Of a stretch of 24,625 nt of DNA, positions 20,461 through 24,625 are shown in pieces. The position numbers and the translations under genes were made by a program. The notes beneath the pieces were generated by a model that worked only from the letters and a program-made list of their open reading frames with translations, had not been told where the DNA came from and ran no database searches. The first letter of the stretch is position 1. Each line of letters begins with the position of its first letter. Source of the DNA: Patescibacteria group bacterium (lineage in GTDB: Bacteria > Patescibacteriota > Patescibacteriia > UBA2591 > UBA6264); assembly GCA_018896315.1 (NCBI GenBank), contig JAHIMV010000060.1, positions 1 through 24,625 of the forward strand, given 5' to 3'.

Positions 20461-21372
20461 CTAAATTTTAAGGATATCTCGAATAAATTTATCAGGATTT
20501 CGACCTTTAAGGGAGCTATGAATACGAGAACTATTCCAGTCTTTAACTTTCTTTTTAATCAACGATTTTAGTTCCTTAAATGTTTTTGCCTGGGAGAGTT
20601 CGTCCAGATATTCTTCTTTGAAATGGCCATTAAAGGATTCAGCAAATGGATTGTCTTTGGCCCCATGAATGCCGTAGCTTGGGCTGATACCGTCTTTGAT
20701 TAGCGCGCCAACGTATTCATAACTTTTGAAAGGAGTTCCTTGGTCCTGATGAATAATGACATTAGAAAGAGAGATTTTTTTCTGGCGGAGATATTTCTTG
20801 GCCATGCGATAGCCGGCTAAAGCGTTGGCTGTGTCAGCGTGAGGCGAAAGACTCCAGCCAATAATCCGTTTAGTCAGACGGTCAGAAAAAGGGATAAATT
20901 GAAAGGTTCCGGCTAAACATTTAATCCTGGTAAAATCAGTGTAAATAACTTGAAAGGGTTTAATATTAGAAAGTTTCTTAACTAAATTAACATCTTCTTC
21001 AAGGTCTTTGAGAATTTTTTCAATTCCACTGAGTCTTGGTTTCTTTCTCTTTCTCAGAAGCTCAAAATGCCAGATTTTAAGCAGTTTTTTAAGGGTTTTA
21101 TGGTTCAAGACAATGCCTTTGCCACGAAGCTCGCTTCTAATTCGTCTGTAACCATATTTGGGATGCCTGCGAATGATTGCTCGAATCGTTCTCTTTAATA
21201 ATCTGTATTTCTCGGCCAGAGAGATCGACTTGTTTTGACGCCAGCGATAATATGTGCTTCTGGAAATTTTAAGAATCCGGCAAACTAATTTAGCTGGAAC
21301 GCCTGGTTTAACTAACCTGACAAGATTTCTCTTTTTCTCTAAGCTTAGCTCGCATGACCCAAAAATTTTTTT
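20461..21372 (-). CDS. IS3-family transposase OrfB (DDE integrase), via -1 frameshift
   Basis: The frame is open from within orfA to a TAG at 20461, about 300 aa, the usual OrfB length. An HTH_21-like segment (HPKYGYRRIRSEL) is followed by the rve integrase core with the DDE triad: Asp in YTDFTRIK, Asp in IIHQDQGTPF, and Glu in NPFAESFNGHFKEEYL. No good start codon lies near its beginning; the first is a TTG at 21108, which would drop the N-terminal third. It is therefore most likely made as an OrfAB fusion by slippage on A-AAA-AAA (21366-21372 on the plus strand as seven T). It catalyses excision and joining of the element. No stop interrupts the frame. Confidence 0.88.
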   Translation of the reverse strand, partial: KKIFGSCELSLEKKRNLVRLVKPGVPAKLVCRILKISRSTYYRWRQNKSISLAEKYRLLKRTIRAIIRRHPKYGYRRIRSELRGKGIVLNHKTLKKLLKIWHFELLRKRKKPRLSGIEKILKDLEEDVNLVKKLSNIKPFQVIYTDFTRIKCLAGTFQFIPFSDRLTKRIIGWSLSPHADTANALAGYRMAKKYLRQKKISLSNVIIHQDQGTPFKSYEYVGALIKDGISPSYGIHGAKDNPFAESFNGHFKEEYLDELSQAKTFKELKSLIKKKVKDWNSSRIHSSLKGRNPDKFIRDILKI

Positions 21373-21626
21373 AAGAGTTGAATTTCAATAGTCTGTTGGC
21401 CAATAATCTTTTCCAATTCTTCCATCTTTTTACAAGCAACTTCTTTCTTTTGATCTCTTTCAAACACGGCCGATCCTTTCTGAAAGAATTCTCTTTTCCA
21501 ATTAGCAACCATTTGGGGATGGATGCCGTATTGGCGAGCAATCTCGGTGTGCGACTTTTCCCGCTTAATCGCTTCAAGAACAATTTTAAATTTTAATTGA
21601 GGATTAAATTTACGATGAGCTGACAT
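21345..21626 (-). CDS. IS3-family transposase OrfA (helix-turn-helix)
   Basis: 93-aa DNA-binding protein of the IS3/IS911 OrfA (HTH_Tnp_1) type. FNPQLKFKIVLEAIK and HTEIARQYGIHPQMVANWKR (about 26-45) form the helix-turn-helix that binds the element's ends. MEELEKIIGQQTIEIQLLKK near the C-terminus is the leucine zipper used for dimerisation. The frame ends at TAA (21345), overlapping OrfB in the -1 phase. The slippery heptamer lies just before the last six codons, as expected for fusion-protein production. Confidence 0.9.
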   Translation of the reverse strand: MSAHRKFNPQLKFKIVLEAIKREKSHTEIARQYGIHPQMVANWKREFFQKGSAVFERDQKKEVACKKMEELEKIIGQQTIEIQLLKKFLGHAS

Positions 21627-21667
21627 ATGTTTGAGGGTTAAAATTGATTAGATCTGCTGATAAATTT

Positions 21668-21695
21668 ATCCTACCACATCCTCTGCATCTTTCAA
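21668..21695 (-). promoter_or_regulatory. Candidate promoter for the IS transposase
   Basis: On the minus strand TTGAAA (21690-21695), a 16-nt spacer and TAGGAT (21668-21673) lie inside the right end of the IS, about 42 nt before the orfA ATG. Confidence 0.45.
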
Positions 21696-21810
21696 ATAAA
21701 TTTAACTCTCAATAATCCCAAAATCAAACTTAACCTATGTGTCATTTTTGGGGTTCATGTCCAATTTAATTATTGATCAGTTTCATAATTTAAACATGGA
21801 TGGAGGTTTT

Positions 21811-21842
21811 CCTATTCAAGCTTTTTTTGAATAGGATTTTTT
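21811..21842 (+). terminator. Terminator-like hairpin in the leader of the secreted protein gene
   Basis: CCTATTCAA (21811-21819) and TTGAATAGG (21827-21835) form a perfect 9-bp stem with a 7-nt loop, followed by A and six T. It lies between the IS end and the ATG at 21887, upstream of the gene it would silence. It may be an attenuator, or the terminator of a gene lost when the IS inserted. Confidence 0.6.
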
Positions 21843-21886
21843 GTATTAAAAAATTAATAATAAATTAATAAAAATAAGTAAAAAAT

Positions 21887-24625
21887 ATGAACAAGACAAA
21901 AACTAAAACAAAAACAAATTTTCAAAAAAATCGTACGCCGAATACAACCACTATTTTACTAATTATAACCATAGTTGGGTTCGGTCTTTTATTTTGGCCC
22001 GGCAATGCTCAAGCAGCTCCGTTGGCTGGCGCGAATGCTGATATGGATCAAGTAGCTTATGATAATGCCGCAGTGTTTACAGGAGAAACAACGGATGCCA
22101 ATGACGTGGATATAAACGATGTCCAATTATGCGGCAATGCTGTCAATGACGCCTTGTATTTCGGCATGAATTATGTCTTTGATCAATTAGTTGTAAAGTA
22201 TTCAACAGCATGCAGCGCAGGCCATGTCGGGGCTTGGGAGTATTATGATACTGATACTACATGGAAAACTTTGACTGCAACCGACAACACGAGCGGTTTT
22301 GAAGCAGCGGCAGGGACTTATAATATTGATATTACAATACCTGCTGCTTGGGCTACTGTTGATCCTGACGGAGTAGGAGCAGTAACCACATCAGCCTACT
22401 TTGTCAGATTTCGGACAACGACCGGCGCTACTGATGATACCGGCGGCGACCAATTTTCTGCCCAAGAATTTAATTTGAAATTGAAAGCCCAACGAGAATC
22501 AGATCTCGCGGCTCTCACTGGTTTAACTACAGGAGATTTTACTATTACTGGTGGCACTGACAACACGAAATTTTCTTTTCGGGAAATTGGTACCGGCACT
22601 TATGAGTTAGCTCTTGATACTGCTGGGGTAGATGTAAATTTTGATTATACAATAGGTGAGACAGGATATATTACTTCGTCTACTACTGCTACCGGAGTCT
22701 TAACTACTACCTTAACAGATTTAAGCGGCAGTCCGGAGACATTATTGTTTGGGTTGAAAGTTACAGTCAGTTCAGAATTAGGAACTAATCCGAGCAGCAT
22801 TTTTAACACTTTAGACGCGGTTCAATTTAGAGCAGCAGCTAAGACCATATCTTCTACTAATGTCTATTACTGGGCTGATACTGCTGGAGCCGGTGGCTCT
22901 TTAGACCTACAAGAAGACGGCTATGTGGCTACCCAGACCACTAACAATGGCGGAGTTACTGCTATTACCACTGGCACCACTGGCCAGGTGGCTATTACCT
23001 TAACCTCTGGCGTTTCCGCCTGTTCCGTAGCTATTACAACAAGCAGCAGTTGTTTAGGAATGCAGTACGCTGTGAAGATTACAGCTACTCAAGAAGGTGA
23101 TGGAACCGCTTTAGACGCAGCCACGGTTACAGCAGGAACTGGAGCTTATGCTTGCACTGAAGACGGCTCTACTGGTATTTACTATTGTCCAGTGTTAGTA
23201 GCTGATTTAGGAACCAATACCTCAATTGCTAAAACAGGATATATTACTGACACTTCAGGAACTTATACTGATAGAGCGGCTCAAACTACCGCGCAAGAGC
23301 CAGTAACTGTTGCTAACATCAAATTCGGTTTAAAGGTTATTATGACTGATGAGTTAGGCGCTGCCTTAACTCCGACAGTGGCTAAAACCTTTAAAACCAT
23401 TGCTGCTGATTATTCTTCTACTAATACCTCTTATTGGGCTGATGCCGCTCCAGGAGTGGCTGGCGCTTTATCGCTACAGCACGACGGTTATGTAGCCACT
23501 GAAACTACTAACAGCGGGGGGCTGACAGCTATTACTACTAATGCTGCGACCCAGGTGGTTATTACCTTAGCCAATACCACTGCTTGCGCAGCACCTATCA
23601 CCACAACTTCTAATTGCCAAGGCCTGCAATTTGCCGTGAAAATTACTGTAGATGATGATATGGTTGAAAATCATATTATAACTGGGGTGACAGTAAAAAC
23701 TGGTCAGTTTTTTGGCACTGACTGTAGTGAGGACGGCGTTACTGGTATTTATTATTGTGCTGTTCCTTTAGCTGACACATCCACTGATGTTTTAGTAGGA
23801 TTAGATGGTTATGTCCAGAAAACTATTTCTACTGCCTGGACTGATCGAACGGCTGCCACTGATGGCCAACAATCAGTTACTGGAACTAATATGCAGTTTG
23901 CTCATAAAGTAACTATTACTGAAGAAGACGGCAACGTTTTAACAGGGGCAACCGTAACAGCTGGTTCTGCATCAACTGCTTGTGATGAGGATGGAGCACT
24001 TGGTATTTATCATTGCCCAGTACCTTTGGCCGAAGATGGGGGAGCTAATGATATCAGCATCACTTTAGCTGGCTATGTAACCAATACAGATGCCAGTCTT
24101 ACCAACAGAACAGGCCAAGAAGACGCTCAAGGAGCAGAATCAGAATTAGACGTCTTATTTCAATTAAAAGTTATTGTCACCAATGAATTAGGCACTGCCT
24201 TTAACGTTGCTGGCTTAGATACTATTACTTACAACGGTGGAGCCGCTACTCAGGATAATGGCACCAACACAGCTTATTGGGCAACTGCCGCTGCCGGCGC
24301 CGCCCTGCTTATTAATGAAGACGGTTATGTAAATTCATCCACCACCAATACAGCATTTGCCGCTAGTATAACTACAGCTGCTACAGGCCAGACCACAATT
24401 ACTTTAGATAATGGAGCGGTAAGATCTGCAGCCATTGCAGCTGGAGACTCGGTAACTGCAAAAGGATTGGTCTTTGGCCAGAAGGTTACTATTACCACAG
24501 AAGTTTTAGCAGCGGCTATTACTCCTACCGCTGTCACGGCTGGTTCAGCCGCCACTGTTTGTACTATTGCTTCTAATATTGCTTATTGTCCAGTACCAGT
24601 GGCCCAAGACGGCATAGCCGATGAC
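21887..24625 (+). CDS. Large secreted repeat protein with alternating Ig/carboxypeptidase-regulatory-like modules (3' end outside window)
   Basis: I read this frame open for 913 codons from ATG 21887 to the window edge. Residues 1-43 are a signal peptide: a KTKTKT-rich basic start, a hydrophobic core LLIITIVGFGLLFW and cleavage after AQA. Residues 44-287 form an N-terminal region of beta type. Two module types then alternate. Type A, about 100 residues (288-391, 480-579, 757-860), has FGLKV...ELG, YWADAA and L.L..DGYVATETTN. Type B, about 90 residues (392-479, 580-668, 669-756, from 861), has VTITEEDG, a C-x10-C pair around EDG.TGIYYCPV, and GYV. Cys pairs suggest disulfides outside the cell. 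It is Thr/Ala/Gly-rich with few Lys, unlike its neighbours. Likely a surface or fibre protein; function is unknown. It is the only plus-strand gene and has no Shine-Dalgarno site. Confidence 0.88.
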   Translation, partial: MNKTKTKTKTNFQKNRTPNTTTILLIITIVGFGLLFWPGNAQAAPLAGANADMDQVAYDNAAVFTGETTDANDVDINDVQLCGNAVNDALYFGMNYVFDQLVVKYSTACSAGHVGAWEYYDTDTTWKTLTATDNTSGFEAAAGTYNIDITIPAAWATVDPDGVGAVTTSAYFVRFRTTTGATDDTGGDQFSAQEFNLKLKAQRESDLAALTGLTTGDFTITGGTDNTKFSFREIGTGTYELALDTAGVDVNFDYTIGETGYITSSTTATGVLTTTLTDLSGSPETLLFGLKVTVSSELGTNPSSIFNTLDAVQFRAAAKTISSTNVYYWADTAGAGGSLDLQEDGYVATQTTNNGGVTAITTGTTGQVAITLTSGVSACSVAITTSSSCLGMQYAVKITATQEGDGTALDAATVTAGTGAYACTEDGSTGIYYCPVLVADLGTNTSIAKTGYITDTSGTYTDRAAQTTAQEPVTVANIKFGLKVIMTDELGAALTPTVAKTFKTIAADYSSTNTSYWADAAPGVAGALSLQHDGYVATETTNSGGLTAITTNAATQVVITLANTTACAAPITTTSNCQGLQFAVKITVDDDMVENHIITGVTVKTGQFFGTDCSEDGVTGIYYCAVPLADTSTDVLVGLDGYVQKTISTAWTDRTAATDGQQSVTGTNMQFAHKVTITEEDGNVLTGATVTAGSASTACDEDGALGIYHCPVPLAEDGGANDISITLAGYVTNTDASLTNRTGQEDAQGAESELDVLFQLKVIVTNELGTAFNVAGLDTITYNGGAATQDNGTNTAYWATAAAGAALLINEDGYVNSSTTNTAFAASITTAATGQTTITLDNGAVRSAAIAAGDSVTAKGLVFGQKVTITTEVLAAAITPTAVTAGSAATVCTIASNIAYCPVPVAQDGIADD

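Larger units (their letters stand above)
20391..21763 (-). mobile_element. IS3-family insertion sequence (about 1.37 kb)
   Basis: The element carries OrfA and OrfB of the IS3 type with a -1 frameshift site. The ends are imperfect inverted repeats: TGGGAAGTGAGCCCC at the left (from 20391), and TGGACATGAACCCC in reverse complement at the right (ending 21763). Similarity continues through a TGA and CAC. ATTTAATT occurs just outside both ends but is AT-rich, and it is offset on the left, so a target duplication is unproven. Both reading frames appear intact, so it may be active. Confidence 0.8.

Noticed and set aside
20376..21771. ATTTAATT as target-site duplication of the IS
   Set aside because: IS3 elements usually duplicate 3-5 bp, the copy on the left is offset by several bases from the inverted repeat, and the motif is common in this AT-rich DNA.
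22396..22599. Minus-strand open frames inside the secreted protein gene (also 24325-24555)
   Set aside because: They are shadows produced by the Thr/Ala-rich repetitive coding sequence on the plus strand.

Overview
The window looks like a piece of a Candidate Phyla Radiation (Patescibacteria, Parcubacteria-like) chromosome. This is inferred from several things: low GC content, very compact operons, FtsA/FtsZ next to lineage-type hypothetical genes, almost no Shine-Dalgarno sites, a large repetitive secreted protein, and GC-rich palindromes inserted in frame into core genes. UGA is used as a stop (porD, hisS), so the code is the standard bacterial one and not the UGA=Gly code of Gracilibacteria/SR1. 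No rRNA, tRNA or CRISPR array was seen.

Nearly all genes lie on the minus strand. Read 5' to 3' from high to low coordinates, the units are: an IS3-family insertion sequence (20391-21763); a NYN nuclease with pnp (RNA turnover); a UXS-like epimerase with a GT2 glycosyltransferase (surface sugar synthesis); DUF2304, lepB, hisS and mtaB (membrane protein, signal peptidase, tRNA charging and tRNA modification); a uridine phosphorylase-family enzyme; a YtxH-like protein; ferredoxin, porG, porD, a LAGLIDADG protein and porA (2-oxoacid:ferredoxin oxidoreductase without its beta subunit); ybeY; ftsA; ftsZ; and a three-gene unit of helical proteins ending in a large gene that leaves the window on the left. 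On the plus strand, right of the IS, a large secreted protein of alternating roughly 90-105-residue modules leaves the window on the right.

The main discovery is a punctuation system made of palindromic elements. Inside operons, genes overlap or are separated by fewer than about 25 bases. Seven of the nine unit boundaries to the left of the IS are filled from stop codon to start codon by structured repeats. Family I (four loci) begins at the stop codon itself with a stem-loop whose arms covary between copies. Three copies then carry an identical 56-nt three-stem junction, and they end in a leader (TTTTAACAAATTTGGC) that abuts the next ATG. The fourth copy keeps the architecture but has a different outer stem and lacks the leader. 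One copy carries a further nested palindromic insertion of about 113 nt, and two sister copies show the matching empty site. Families II and III do the same job at other boundaries. Separate palindromes lie in frame inside ybeY and, twice, inside the TRAM region of mtaB, and are translated.

Functionally the window combines cell division (FtsA, FtsZ), RNA maturation and decay (YbeY, PNPase, NYN), translation (HisRS, MtaB), secretion (LepB and a likely client surface protein), glycan synthesis and ferredoxin-linked carbon metabolism.
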